NCBI GenBank assembly: GCA_965277435.1
Contig: OZ255821.1
Location: 4,278,001 to 4,342,000 of the forward strand
DNA: 64,000 nucleotides
Source: Bog-105 sp965277435
Lineage (GTDB): Bacteria > Acidobacteriota > Terriglobia > Bryobacterales > Bryobacteraceae
Direction: 5' to 3'
Every line of letters starts with the position of its first letter. Position 1 is the stretch's first letter. A program made the translations under genes and the position numbers. Under the pieces are notes generated by a model that was given only the letters and a program-made list of their open reading frames with translations, was not told where the DNA came from and made no database searches. Of the stretch, positions 25,378-34,559 are shown one piece after another.

Positions 25378-28300
25378 CTAAAAGGTAATGTGTGCTCCGA
25401 ATTGCATGTTGCGCATGCCGTTGCCGCCGGTGGGTGCCACTTGAACGTCCTGGATGAGCCCGGCGGCGCTGGAATCGACTTGCGTATTGGGCAGCGCGTA
25501 GTTCTGGCGGTTGAAGGCATTGAAGACTTCCCAGCGGAATTCAAGTCCGGCGCGTTCTTTGATCTTGAAGTTTTTTGAGATCGACCAATCGGCGGTGAAG
25601 TAGTCTGGTCCACGCAGGGAGTTTCGGCCGGCATTGCCGAAGGTGTACAGCGCTGGAGTTCCGTATGCGGCGGCATTGAACCAGCGGGTGGCGCTCTGAT
25701 TGGGGACGTTCGGGTTGCCAATCAGATCCGGGCGGCTAGTCTGGTCGGGAGAATTCAGGAAGCCTTGCGCTCCGATGGAAGGAGAGAACGGCATGCCCGA
25801 ATAGTAGGATGTGATGCCGCGGAAAGCCCAGTTGGCTACCAGCGCCCGGGTGATACCGGTGGCATTCGACAGGAATCTACGGCCTGGCCCGAATGGCAGT
25901 TCCAACGTGTGAGCGAGAGTAAAGACATACTTATGGTCAAAGTCGGCCGGCCCGTAATCCTGGCGTGCGTTGTATTGATTGGTTGGAAGACTGAATTGAC
26001 CATAGTCGAGAGCCTTCTGCCAGCTGAAACTTGCTACCAGCGAATAGGCTTGTGAAAAACGCTTCGTGGCCTGGAGCTGCAGAGCATTGTAGTTACTGCT
26101 GGTGCAGTCGCACTTTTCGCCGATACCTTGTGTCAACCCATATGCCAGGTAGAGAGGACGGCGGAGATTGGCATCGCTGCCTGGACCGGGGATGGCGGCG
26201 TTCAGTCCGAACCCGCCGTTCAAGTGTCGGCCAAGATTTCCCACGTAACCCACAGAGAGGTTCAGTTGAGGGGCAATCTCACGCTCGATAGTGAAGTTGT
26301 ACATGTCCACCGAGGGGATCTTCTGATTCGCCGGAATGTACGCTACGCCGATGCCATCGGTAAGAGGTAGCCTGCCGTTCGCCGGAATGGTGGGAAAGAC
26401 CACGGCCGGGGGTGCGGTAGTCAATGGAAATACCGGCGAAAAGGTAGAAGTGGATGTAATGTTCTGGTTGACGATAGACGGATAGACATCCGCGGCGAGC
26501 GAATTAAATGTCCAGCCAAAAGTCCCCAGAGTGTAGCCTCTGCCGTAGCCGGTTCGGATCACAGTTTTCGGGTTAGGCGAAAAAGCGATGCCGAGCCGCG
26601 GCGAAAAGTTCTTCCATTGGACCTGCGCGTTACCTGACCTCGAGACGCCACCGACACCCGGGATGAAGACGGTGTTGGAGGTGACATCATAGCGGCCGCC
26701 CTGGCCGGCGTTGAGCGAGTAATCAGGGAAAAAGACGTCCCAGCGAAGGCCGTAAGTAATTGTCAGTTTCGGAGAGATTCGCCAGGTGTCTTGGATGAAG
26801 GTGAGAAGCCGGTTTTGTCGATCCTCTTGCGTGGTGGATACCTGTTCGAAACGGCTGAAGGTGGAAGGTGCCCCCAGCAGGAACGAAGCAAGGCCCAGAC
26901 CGCTTCCTGAGACTCCGGCATCGGACGTGACTGCGTCGTTAAACTGGTACGATCCAGCGCGATGATTATCGCTGGGCAGCCTTTGATTCCACGCCTGCTC
27001 CAGGGTGCCGCCCCAGCGGATCGTATGGTTACCGGCAATCTTGGTCCAGGTGCTCACGTAGTCGAGCAGCGTCTCGCGTTCGTGGAGAGGACAGTTGCAG
27101 TTATAACCGATATTCACGCCACCGGCCCCGTTGATGGTGAGGTCCGGTAATCCGTTGGTATCGGGGCGTCCGGGGATGTTCAGGCCAGGGATGCCAACTG
27201 TATTGGCGAGCTGCGTCGTCTGATCCTGAGCCGACACGGTGACGCGGTAGCGTGAGAAACCGAAGCGAACATCAGCCAGCAGAGTTGGACTGAATGTGTA
27301 CGTCGCGTTTGAGGCAACGTTCTGATTGAGAGCGTCGGAGATACCGGAAAACGCAAATGCGGGAAAGGCGGCCCCTCCGTAAAGTCCGAACGGTCCTGGC
27401 GCGGTGACGTTGGCGGCGAGGTAACTGTATCGGCCAAATACGCGCAGCTTGTCGTTGATGGAGTAATCTCCGCGGGTATCGAATTGATTGGTGGGATACT
27501 GCTCGACGGCGCTGGTGGCAAAGTTATTGGCCGATGGATTAGTAGCGGCGATGTTGGGGAGCGGGAGCGCATTCAAGATGGCAGCAGCAGGAGCAGAGAT
27601 TCTGCCGGCGAGGTTTGCTCCGGGAAAAGGTGTGCGGCCGGTCCCACCTGGCAGACCAGAGTTCGGGTCGTAGATAGGGACGCCGAAATCGCTGAGATTG
27701 CCGGCGCGCTCCGCTTGGGTAGGAACTCGGAGCGATTCGGATCCGCCAAGTCTTCGTTGCGTGCCCTGGTAGTCGATAAAGAAAAATAACTTGTCCTTCT
27801 TAATCGGGCCGCCGAGGGAGCCGCCGAATTGATTGAAGCGAAGCTCCGGGATGCCGCGGTTGTTCGGCGCCGGCGTGCCAGGAGCATGCAGCCCCTGTGT
27901 AAACGGATCGCGCGCCTGGAAGATGTTGTTTTGCAGGAACTCGAACGCGCTGCCGTGAAATTCATTGCTTCCCGACTTGGTCTGTACCTGGATTACAGCG
28001 CCGGTGGCTTGGTATTCGGGATCGTAATCGTTGGTTTGGGAAGTGAACGATCCCACCGAGTCGATGGCTGGATTGACGATGGTGATGCCGAGGACCGAGT
28101 CATTGTTGTTCATGCCGTCGAGCTGGTAGTTGGTGCCGGCGAACTCCTGGCCTCCCGTGTTCACGAGCACAGACTGCTGCGGGTTCTCACTGGCCGCATG
28201 CTGGTACGTGTTGATGACCGATCCGGGAGTGAGCAGGGCAAGTGTTGTGAAATTGCGTCCGGCCAGAGGCAAAGTAGAAATCTGCTGGGCGGAGAGCCGC

Positions 28301-28728
28301 GTTTCCACCGCGGCGCGATCGCTTTCTATCACAGGGGGCGCGTCAGTGACGGTGATTTCCTGCGACGTCTCACCCACTGTAAGCGTGACATCGACTTTGC
28401 TGGATTGAGAGACATTCACCGTGGCGTTCTGCTGCGTGAATGAGCGGAAACCGGACTTCGTGACAGTAATGGAATAGGTGCCCGGCGCTAAGTCGGGGAC
28501 GGTGTAGTTGCCGGATTCATTGCTTGTAGTTTGGGTGGAAAAGCCGGTGCCGGCATTCGTAATTTTCACGTCAGCCCCGGCAACCGCGGCGCCACTCGGG
28601 TCTGTGATGGTCCCGATGAGATTGCCGGAGACGGCTTGTGAAAACAGGTGAGAAGAGAACAATGCGGCGATAACAGCGAAAGCCGGCAAGGCTTTTGGAG
28701 CGCGCGAGAAAGCGGAAGACATAAACAT
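25378..28728 (-). CDS. Oar-like TonB-dependent receptor with carboxypeptidase-regulatory domain
   Basis: A 1116-residue outer-membrane protein. The start chosen is the ATG at 28728 (MFMSSAFSRAPKALPAF), preceded by GAGAGG and followed by a Sec signal ending LFSQA; the longer upstream frame has no signal. Residues about 35-110 form a carboxypeptidase-regulatory-like Ig fold (GTITDPSGAAVAGADVKITN ... FRSFT). Next comes the plug (VVIESDRAAVETRLSAQQI, LAGRNFTTLALLTPG) and a long beta-barrel ending in the aromatic residue of MQFGAHITF, the outer-membrane insertion signal. These receptors take up oligosaccharides or other large ligands with TonB energy. It lies 73 bp downstream of the hydrolase gene 28802-31444 on the same strand, so the hydrolase may generate its ligand. 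Confidence 0.93.
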   Translation of the reverse strand: MFMSSAFSRAPKALPAFAVIAALFSSHLFSQAVSGNLIGTITDPSGAAVAGADVKITNAGTGFSTQTTSNESGNYTVPDLAPGTYSITVTKSGFRSFTQQNATVNVSQSSKVDVTLTVGETSQEITVTDAPPVIESDRAAVETRLSAQQISTLPLAGRNFTTLALLTPGSVINTYQHAASENPQQSVLVNTGGQEFAGTNYQLDGMNNNDSVLGITIVNPAIDSVGSFTSQTNDYDPEYQATGAVIQVQTKSGSNEFHGSAFEFLQNNIFQARDPFTQGLHAPGTPAPNNRGIPELRFNQFGGSLGGPIKKDKLFFFIDYQGTQRRLGGSESLRVPTQAERAGNLSDFGVPIYDPNSGLPGGTGRTPFPGANLAGRISAPAAAILNALPLPNIAATNPSANNFATSAVEQYPTNQFDTRGDYSINDKLRVFGRYSYLAANVTAPGPFGLYGGAAFPAFAFSGISDALNQNVASNATYTFSPTLLADVRFGFSRYRVTVSAQDQTTQLANTVGIPGLNIPGRPDTNGLPDLTINGAGGVNIGYNCNCPLHERETLLDYVSTWTKIAGNHTIRWGGTLEQAWNQRLPSDNHRAGSYQFNDAVTSDAGVSGSGLGLASFLLGAPSTFSRFEQVSTTQEDRQNRLLTFIQDTWRISPKLTITYGLRWDVFFPDYSLNAGQGGRYDVTSNTVFIPGVGGVSRSGNAQVQWKNFSPRLGIAFSPNPKTVIRTGYGRGYTLGTFGWTFNSLAADVYPSIVNQNITSTSTFSPVFPLTTAPPAVVFPTIPANGRLPLTDGIGVAYIPANQKIPSVDMYNFTIEREIAPQLNLSVGYVGNLGRHLNGGFGLNAAIPGPGSDANLRRPLYLAYGLTQGIGEKCDCTSSNYNALQLQATKRFSQAYSLVASFSWQKALDYGQFSLPTNQYNARQDYGPADFDHKYVFTLAHTLELPFGPGRRFLSNATGITRALVANWAFRGITSYYSGMPFSPSIGAQGFLNSPDQTSRPDLIGNPNVPNQSATRWFNAAAYGTPALYTFGNAGRNSLRGPDYFTADWSISKNFKIKERAGLEFRWEVFNAFNRQNYALPNTQVDSSAAGLIQDVQVAPTGGNGMRNMQFGAHITF

Positions 28729-28801
28729 GGACCACCAACCTCTCGGAGTGACTATAACAACAATCAATGAGAAATTGGGGCGAATGACCTGGAGATATGT
28801 C

Positions 28802-31444
28802 TCAATACTCCAGACTAATGCTGGCGCGGGTGCGCGTATATGCGCCAGCAGCAACGGGCGAAGAACCGGCCTTGGAGTCTGGCGTGAAATTAACCTCGTA
28901 TTCGTTCGGAGAAGACGAATGCACAACTGCTCCTTTTTGCGGTGTGATCTTCCAGGGCGTTCGGATTGTCAGCCTATTATCAACGTCGGTCCGAATATCG
29001 GCGTCAATTGTCAGAAGGTGCGGGCGAAAGTCAAGCTTGACGAGTTTGAGCTGCGAACTCGAATCACCCACGTGTAACGCCGGATGAGCTTGCAGGATCG
29101 TTAGTCCGCCTTCGAAATAAAGGCGGTAATGAGTGGCTCCGGGCGAAATGGCGAGCGTGACTTTGGCATGCTCGTCTCCGCTGTAAGTCTCTGTCGCCGA
29201 CTCGACGGTTTGACCGTTAGACTCGGTTTTTATCAGGTGCGCTCCCAAAGGAATCTGGGGTTCGAATACGACACTCGTGGCAATTCCCTGGTTGCTGATA
29301 TCCAGATCGAGACTGCGCATGCTTTGCCTGATCGTGATATCGAGTGTGGAGTGCGGAAGGTGGATGTTTTCTACCGAAAGCTGGTTCCACTCAGCGGGCA
29401 GATGCGGAGCGAAGTGAAGGCGGTTTTGAACGCCGTCAATTTCCAAACCAAGGAGTCCGCGCACGCAGGCATCGAGGAAGCCGGCCGACGACCAGGTCTG
29501 TTCGGGCACTGATTCGGTCTCTTCATGGAAGAAGTTGCCGGCGAGGACTTCGTGGATGTGACCGGGAGAGTCGAGTCTGCGCCATTGCGCGATTCCGTTC
29601 CAGAGTGCCCAAGCGCTCTCAGGGCGGTGGACGCGCCAGAACGTAGTCGCGATTGCTGAGGTGCCGAGCGCGGAGATACTGCCCGCACCATAAGAGTATG
29701 GATTGTAGTCGCTGGAGCTTGCCGCGACTTCACGTGTTCCCCAGTCGGCTTGAAAATCGGCGGAGGTCAGCTGATTAAGAACGGCTTCGTTCTGCTGCGG
29801 GGAGAAGACATGCTCCAGCAGGAGATGAGTGGGACCGGCCGCGTGGCGAAAGATCGGTTCTCCCGACTGGGTGTGACCATCGAACCAAAAGTTTTTGGCG
29901 GCATTCCAATAGTGAGTAGGAATGGAATGGTGAGTCAGTTGCACCTGGTCGAGTGCGCCTTGCGCCTGTTCGCGGTGGCCGGTGAGTCGGGCTAGTTCCG
30001 CGAAGCCGGAGGCGGCTGCTATCCAGCTTGCGGCAAGGCCCAGGTCATCGGCAGGGCGATGCTGCTCATCGCCTGCTTCCTTATCGGGCGGGATATGCGG
30101 CAGGTGATCGCTGTCCTGAATCTGAGATTTACAGTAGCGATACGCGGCAAGCAGCGAGGGCCAGCGCTCTTTCGCAAAGTCGATATCGCCGCTGACGGCA
30201 ACATATCTCGCCAGTGTTGCCAGGTAGTCAAAGCTGATGTCGACGTGGACAAACATGTAAGGATATTTGGACCAGTCGATGAAACCGGCGCTTTGGGACA
30301 ACTCGTGCCAGATCATTCCGGCGGAGGCGCCGGAAGAGTGGTCCTGATATTTCTGGATGAAAGTAAGCTCTTCCCGCGCACGAGAGTATTCGCCGGCGGA
30401 GACTAGGGCATTGGCGGCAACCAGGCCATCGCCGCCGAAGAACCAATCGTATTGCGGACGACGCGCATCCCGGGACGGGCCGTAGCCGGCAACGAGACCG
30501 CAGCCTAATTGCGGATTGCAGACCCAGGCCTGATCTAGCGCGACAAGCGAGAAAGCGAGACTGCGGTTGACATCGTTGTCGGGCGTGCGAATGCGAACTG
30601 CGGTTCGTTGGAGTGCACGATAATGCGTTTCGGCTTCGGTCTCTAGTTGCGAGAGCTGTGCGGATAAGAAGTGGAGCGATTCTGAAGCGTTTTTCGTGCC
30701 GGCCGGATTGAGTGCGACATATAAGATTGCCTTGGACGGCGCGCCCTGTGCAGAATGAGACGGCCGCAGACAAAGGGACAAGCCGCTTTGCGTAAGGCTG
30801 CTCTGCATAACAATGGTGCTGTTCACCGTATCGCTATGGGTAATTGCCTCTCGGGACCCTACGGCAGCCGAGTAGCCACGACCTGGTTCCGAGATGATAA
30901 ATGCCGGAATTTCAGTAGATGGTTCGTTGCCTGCCATCCAGCGCGTGTACTGACCGCCGAGCGAAGCTGGCCACATGAGATCGAGAACAGGATGGAAGCT
31001 CACTTCTATGTCGACGTGCCGCATGCCCTCGACCTCGTAGCTGATGACTGCTGCGGCCTGATCGAGCGGCACGAAGAGCTTCTCGCGAACCAGATAGTCG
31101 GGGCCAATGTAGACGCGGGTGATAGAGTCCGGCCGGTAGTCAACGCGCCTCATGAGAAGACGTCCGTCTGTCGCGGTCGTTGTCCCGGCAGCTTTGAAAG
31201 CAACCTGATAGTGGCTCAGGATCTGAAATGGATAACCCCAAATTTCGAGACCCTCTTGCGGGTAGCCCATAATGATTGACTTGCGCCCATGAGCCGCTAC
31301 GAAGTGATTGGGTTCCACGGCGTCAGTGCTGATTGTTAAAGCTTGGCTGATTGGAAAAGTATCCGGCTTTTGTCCCTGCGCGCTCTGCATAACGCCAAAG
31401 ATTTGCAGCGATAACAAGGTCCAAAACGCAACGTCTTTGATCAT
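28802..31444 (-). CDS. Secreted amylo-alpha-1,6-glucosidase-like (alpha/alpha)6-barrel hydrolase
   Basis: An 880-residue exported protein (signal FWTLLSLQIFGVMQSAQG). The N-terminal half is a beta-sandwich. Near residue 335 the sequence QYDWFFGGDGLVAANAL marks the start of a six-hairpin barrel like that of glycogen-debranching (amylo-1,6-glucosidase) and related trehalase-type enzymes. Further barrel blocks are DHSSGASAGMIWHELSQS, YPYMFVHVDISFDYLATL and VPEQTWSSAGFLDACVRGLL, and the chain ends in another beta-domain. The general acid is probably the Asp of GGDGL; I did not assign the base. It probably cleaves alpha-linked or rhamnosyl-type glycans outside the cell. The gene precedes and is likely co-transcribed with the TonB receptor. 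Confidence 0.8.
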   Translation of the reverse strand: MIKDVAFWTLLSLQIFGVMQSAQGQKPDTFPISQALTISTDAVEPNHFVAAHGRKSIIMGYPQEGLEIWGYPFQILSHYQVAFKAAGTTTATDGRLLMRRVDYRPDSITRVYIGPDYLVREKLFVPLDQAAAVISYEVEGMRHVDIEVSFHPVLDLMWPASLGGQYTRWMAGNEPSTEIPAFIISEPGRGYSAAVGSREAITHSDTVNSTIVMQSSLTQSGLSLCLRPSHSAQGAPSKAILYVALNPAGTKNASESLHFLSAQLSQLETEAETHYRALQRTAVRIRTPDNDVNRSLAFSLVALDQAWVCNPQLGCGLVAGYGPSRDARRPQYDWFFGGDGLVAANALVSAGEYSRAREELTFIQKYQDHSSGASAGMIWHELSQSAGFIDWSKYPYMFVHVDISFDYLATLARYVAVSGDIDFAKERWPSLLAAYRYCKSQIQDSDHLPHIPPDKEAGDEQHRPADDLGLAASWIAAASGFAELARLTGHREQAQGALDQVQLTHHSIPTHYWNAAKNFWFDGHTQSGEPIFRHAAGPTHLLLEHVFSPQQNEAVLNQLTSADFQADWGTREVAASSSDYNPYSYGAGSISALGTSAIATTFWRVHRPESAWALWNGIAQWRRLDSPGHIHEVLAGNFFHEETESVPEQTWSSAGFLDACVRGLLGLEIDGVQNRLHFAPHLPAEWNQLSVENIHLPHSTLDITIRQSMRSLDLDISNQGIATSVVFEPQIPLGAHLIKTESNGQTVESATETYSGDEHAKVTLAISPGATHYRLYFEGGLTILQAHPALHVGDSSSQLKLVKLDFRPHLLTIDADIRTDVDNRLTIRTPWKITPQKGAVVHSSSPNEYEVNFTPDSKAGSSPVAAGAYTRTRASISLEY

Positions 31445-31570
31445 CTAGAAATACTCTTCCAGCGGCGAATACCCGCCTAGAATACCGTGTCGCGCCGCTT
31501 CGCAACCGGCTCCCCAATCCTCTTAAGCTGAACCGCAAGTAGGAGTGATACTCTTTCCAGGTCAACTGCC

Positions 31571-32515
31571 ATGCAACGCAGAGCTTTTCTCAAAGCGGCC
31601 GTCACGACAGCGGCCGCCGCTCCACTCTGGCCGAAAACGAATTCCATATGGGGTGGGCCCGTGCTCGACACCCACCTCCATCTGCGCACCGATCCCGATG
31701 CCTGCTTCACTCACATCCAGGGTTGCGGGGTCACTCATGCAGTGCTGGTGACGCGAGCCAGCGACGAAGGAAAGGCAAAAGCCGAGATCGAGAGACGTCC
31801 CGGCCTTTTCGTTCGTTCCGTGGCAACCGATCCGGCGCAACCTGAAGCGCCGCATCTCCTGCGCGCAGCCCTCGGCGGAGGAGCCGTCAGCATCGGCGAA
31901 CTCAAATACCATCTCGCCCTCGATTCGCCCGAGATGCGTCGCGTCTATGAAATCGCCGCTGAAGTGCAAGTGCCCGTGATGATGCACATTCAAGACTTTC
32001 CGCATTTCCCGGGCGAGCTTCCGTACAACACCGGCTATCCCCAGTTCGATAAAGTTCTGCGCGCCTATCCCAAGACGAATTTCGTCGGCCATGGAGATCT
32101 CTTTTGGGCTCACATCAGCTCCAAGGTGCCAATCGACCGCGGCTATCCCGTGGGGCCTATCGAACCGGGAGGCTTAACCGATAGATGGTTGTCCGATTAC
32201 CCGAACCTCTATGCCGACATTTCCGCCAACTCAGGCAACAACGCGCTCTCCCGCGATACGGGTTTCTCGCGCGAATTTGTTGTCCGTCATCGCAGCAAAC
32301 TGATCTTCGGCAGCGATTGCAGCTGCGCTGACGGCAAAGGTGCAGGCATCTCCCAAAACAATAATTCAGAAGCAAATCGCCTGGCCGGCAAGTGTGTGGC
32401 ACGCGCTACGCTTGGTGTCCTAACAGAACTGGCGTCACCCGAAGTCTTTCGCCAGGTCACTTGGGAAAACGGCAATGAGCTTTTCAAAATTCAGTCACGG
32501 CAGACCGAATTGTAA
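31571..32515 (+). CDS. Tat-exported amidohydrolase (metal-dependent TIM-barrel)
   Basis: A 314-residue protein with a Tat-like leader (MQRRAFLKAAVTTAAAAPLW). The metal site of the amidohydrolase_2 type is visible as H35 and H37 in LDTHLHLRT, a histidine in MMHIQDFPHFP, H in NFVGHGDLF and the aspartate of LIFGSDCSCADGKG. Typical substrates are lactones, carboxylates to be decarboxylated, or phosphotriester-like compounds; which applies here cannot be read. It stands alone: upstream is the divergent hydrolase gene and downstream a repeat-containing gap. Confidence 0.85.
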   Translation: MQRRAFLKAAVTTAAAAPLWPKTNSIWGGPVLDTHLHLRTDPDACFTHIQGCGVTHAVLVTRASDEGKAKAEIERRPGLFVRSVATDPAQPEAPHLLRAALGGGAVSIGELKYHLALDSPEMRRVYEIAAEVQVPVMMHIQDFPHFPGELPYNTGYPQFDKVLRAYPKTNFVGHGDLFWAHISSKVPIDRGYPVGPIEPGGLTDRWLSDYPNLYADISANSGNNALSRDTGFSREFVVRHRSKLIFGSDCSCADGKGAGISQNNNSEANRLAGKCVARATLGVLTELASPEVFRQVTWENGNELFKIQSRQTEL

Positions 32516-32610
32516 GTCTTCTGAAGAAACTGCCGAAAAGAGTTGGCGCTGCTGAACGCCGATTGAAGCTGAATGTTTTATTTGCGTTGATCCGCGTTGT
32601 TCTCAAAACA

Positions 32611-32698
32611 CCTTCACTGCCGTGGGTGGAGCGGGTCTCTCGGCCTGGCCCCTCGGCCTGCCATCCCGCCATTCCTGGCGGCATTCTTTCGGCTCAAT
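32611..32698. repeat. Dispersed palindromic repeat family 2, copy 1
   Basis: Shares with 60071-60142 the blocks TTCACTG, GGGTGGAGCGGG, TCT.GGCCTG and CATTC.TGGCGGCATTCTTT followed by CGGCTCAA. It contains the hairpin CCGCCA-TTCC-TGGCGG (6-bp stem, 4-base loop) and a short stem GGTC-TCTC-GGCC. Compared with the other copy it has about 18 additional bases in the middle. The 32516-32854 gap holds this repeat and a further hairpin GTGGCC-GAAA-GGCCAT near 32755; I see no gene there. Confidence 0.65.
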
Positions 32699-32854
32699 GC
32701 CGCTGCCGCCCCGGGCACTCATTCCGGCGCTTTGTTACTTTTCATCCCCCAGGGTGGCCGAAAGGCCATCAGAGGTTTATCCGCGGCTAAACTCGGTTTT
32801 TCATCAATCTCCGTAGCCTGTGAAAACCACTCTCACCGTCATAAGCTACCGCCC

Positions 32855-33063
32855 ATGTCTGATTCCTCTCTAGCGTCCCTCGACTCGATCAAGCTCGTCA
32901 TGGCCAACACCAACGAACTGTTCAACTCGGAAGTCTTCGGGAGGCGAAACTTCGCAGCGCTCGACCGAGTTTATGGTCCGATGCGCACGTTCTTCCGCCC
33001 AGCGCTCCGCTCGTTCCTGGCCGACCGGCTATCAAGAAGTTTCGGTTCGCGATCATTCCCTAA
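32855..33063 (+). pseudogene. NTF2/SnoaL (DUF4440-like) protein, 5' fragment with frameshift
   Basis: From ATG 32855 the frame gives IKLVMANTNELFNSEVFGRR and NFAALDRVY, the N-terminus of DUF4440/SnoaL-like proteins. At about 32975 the frame shifts; the next frame continues SDAHVLPPSAPLVPGRPAIK, exactly the expected ILPPGA..I.GR.AI block, and ends at a TAA (33061-33063). The C-terminal half of the domain is missing. From 33064 to 33144 nothing further is recognisable. Confidence 0.7.
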
Positions 33064-33144
33064 AGGCTGGTGTAGTATACGGCATAAAACAGCTCAACCA
33101 TTATCGGTAAACCAATCTAAGCGGTAAGTGATGCTGACATTTGC

Positions 33145-33657
33145 TCAAACAAGCTCAAAGGGCAGCCGTACAGGTATATCGTCATACGGCGGAATGGCGC
33201 TACCAGGATCGTGATCACGCGTTTTTGAGATGGCTCCAGTCCAGGTCATTTCTTCGTAAGAACACCGTGCCTTCCAGTTGTGATATCCATCAACGCTTAG
33301 ATTACTTTCGCCCGCGATCTGAAATACGACTGCGCCATTCGGATAAATTTGGAATGGGTACGTTATACCAGCGGAGCTCGTCACACCACCCGGAGGAAAT
33401 CCCACGGGCCAGTCTGAAGAGGCGAAGAGCGTTAAATCATCTGGTGGCATACGAACCCATTTCCCACATGACAGATAGCCGGAAGCGGTGTCACTTGTAC
33501 CGTCTTTGTAATTTACGTCCAAAGTAAAGGGAACCGACGGGATCTGTCTGTTCCCATCTACAAAGGTTGGATCGGACTGCAAGTGAATGGAGATTGATTT
33601 ACTTATCAGATAACAAGGTGGGGGTTCGAGGACGGGGATTTTGGGGTTAAGTTCCAT
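33145..33657 (-). CDS. Hypothetical protein, low-GC orphan
   Basis: A 170-residue protein without a family I recognise. It is rich in beta-prone and proline residues (MELNPKIPVLEPPPCYLISK; VPFTLDVNYKDGTSDTASGY; YPFQIYPNGAVVFQIAGESN), suggesting an Ig-like or other all-beta fold; the segment FTLDVNYKDGTSD resembles strands in bacterial Ig-like domains. There is no signal peptide. Base composition is visibly lower in GC than the flanks. It sits between two broken NTF2-like gene fragments. No clear ribosome site precedes the ATG. A recently arrived gene is plausible, but it could also be non-functional. Confidence 0.5.
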   Translation of the reverse strand: MELNPKIPVLEPPPCYLISKSISIHLQSDPTFVDGNRQIPSVPFTLDVNYKDGTSDTASGYLSCGKWVRMPPDDLTLFASSDWPVGFPPGGVTSSAGITYPFQIYPNGAVVFQIAGESNLSVDGYHNWKARCSYEEMTWTGAISKTRDHDPGSAIPPYDDIPVRLPFELV

Positions 33658-33794
33658 GGGGCGGGAGTATATCAGCTGTGGCCCGCAAAACTCAATGAAG
33701 CCACAAAATCGAATAGATATCTGTGGGACGCACAGCCGCGGATTGCTTCATACGTGCTGAGCTGGCTTAGTTCTTTGACTAGCGTGGTGCACTG

Positions 33795-34141
33795 GGATTG
33801 TCAAACCAGGTACTCTGATCAGCTGGATCGAACTCCCTTCCGCCGCTTCTCTCCCGGTGGAAGTCCAGACCAATTGGGCGACCGCAAATTTCAGCAGAGT
33901 TCAGATACTTGATCCGTCGCATGGCGGCAGAAAATCCGACTTGAATGCCACGGCCGCTATGCCTGTGTCCCTTGAGGTCATCCCGGCGGGCGATGACGTC
34001 CTGGAAATCGGCCAGGCGAGCCTGACGCTCGGATCAGTCGGGCAGACCGTCAGTTCACCGCCAGCCAAATATGTAGTGTTCTGGCGTCAGGAAAACGGGC
34101 ACTGGAGATGGCAAGTCGATATCTGGAATCAGGATGAATAA
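33795..34141 (+). pseudogene. NTF2/SnoaL (DUF4440-like) protein, headless fragment
   Basis: The last 70 codons are intact and typical of the family: MPVSLEVIPAGDDVLEIGQ, then PAKYVVFWRQENGHWRWQV and DIWN before the TAA at 34139. Upstream the homology is scattered over different frames (traces of LPP, GRPQ and YLIRRMAAENP between 33830 and 33940), showing two or more indels. An ATG at 33857 would give a 94-residue product lacking the N-terminal helices. The trace of the LPP/GR block overlaps what is present in the fragment at 32855-33063, so the two are not simple halves of one gene. The 33658-33794 interval shows nothing. Confidence 0.6.
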
Positions 34142-34150
34142 CTTTGCTCG

Positions 34151-34513
34151 CTAATTCACCCGCGTGCTGTTCGAAAGCATCTCGAAGGTCACCGATTCCA
34201 AAGCCGCCTCGTGGGTCGCTTCCATCCGTACCGGCGCAATAATACCCGCATTGTAAGACTCCTTCCAGCGGTCCACGCACACGCACCACTGATCACCAGC
34301 CTTTAATCCTGGAAATCCAAACTCAAGCCGCGGCGTAATCAGGTCGTTGCCAATCGCCGCCTGGTGCCGCAGAAATTCGTCGTCGACCACCGCGCACACT
34401 GTATGCTTTCCGAGATCGTCCGGACCTGTATTACACTTGCCGTCTCGGTAAAACCCGGTAAGAGGATCAGTGCAGCAGGTTTGCAGGGCTGTTCCCAAAA
34501 CATTCTTCGTCAT
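34151..34513 (-). CDS. DUF2237 family protein
   Basis: A 120-residue protein, the full length of the DUF2237 family. Conserved segments are NVLGTALQTCCTDPLTGFYR, CNTGPDDLGKHTVCAVV, LITPRLEFGFPGLKAGDQW and CVCVDRWKESY. The chain ends with the family segment ATHEAALESVTFEML. The conserved cysteines (CCTDP, HTVCAV, WCVCVDRW) suggest metal or disulfide chemistry, but no function is established. It is divergent from the GMC gene starting at 34560 and convergent with the broken NTF2-like gene. Confidence 0.88.
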   Translation of the reverse strand: MTKNVLGTALQTCCTDPLTGFYRDGKCNTGPDDLGKHTVCAVVDDEFLRHQAAIGNDLITPRLEFGFPGLKAGDQWCVCVDRWKESYNAGIIAPVRMEATHEAALESVTFEMLSNSTRVN

Positions 34514-34559
34514 AAATCACCAGCCTAGCGTGCTTATCCAAAACGATACAGTGAAGGGT

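Noticed and set aside
31482..31496. Match of the 14 bases AATACCGTGTCGCG to the left end of the ADOP element (22062-22075)
   Set aside because: A shared 14-mer can be expected by chance in a 64-kb all-against-all comparison. It lies about 12 bases inside the end, and the outer end sequence is not present here.
32855..34141. A clean insertion of the orphan gene into one NTF2-like gene
   Set aside because: Both fragments contain traces of the same LPP/GR segment, so they overlap rather than abut, and no target duplication or inverted ends were found.
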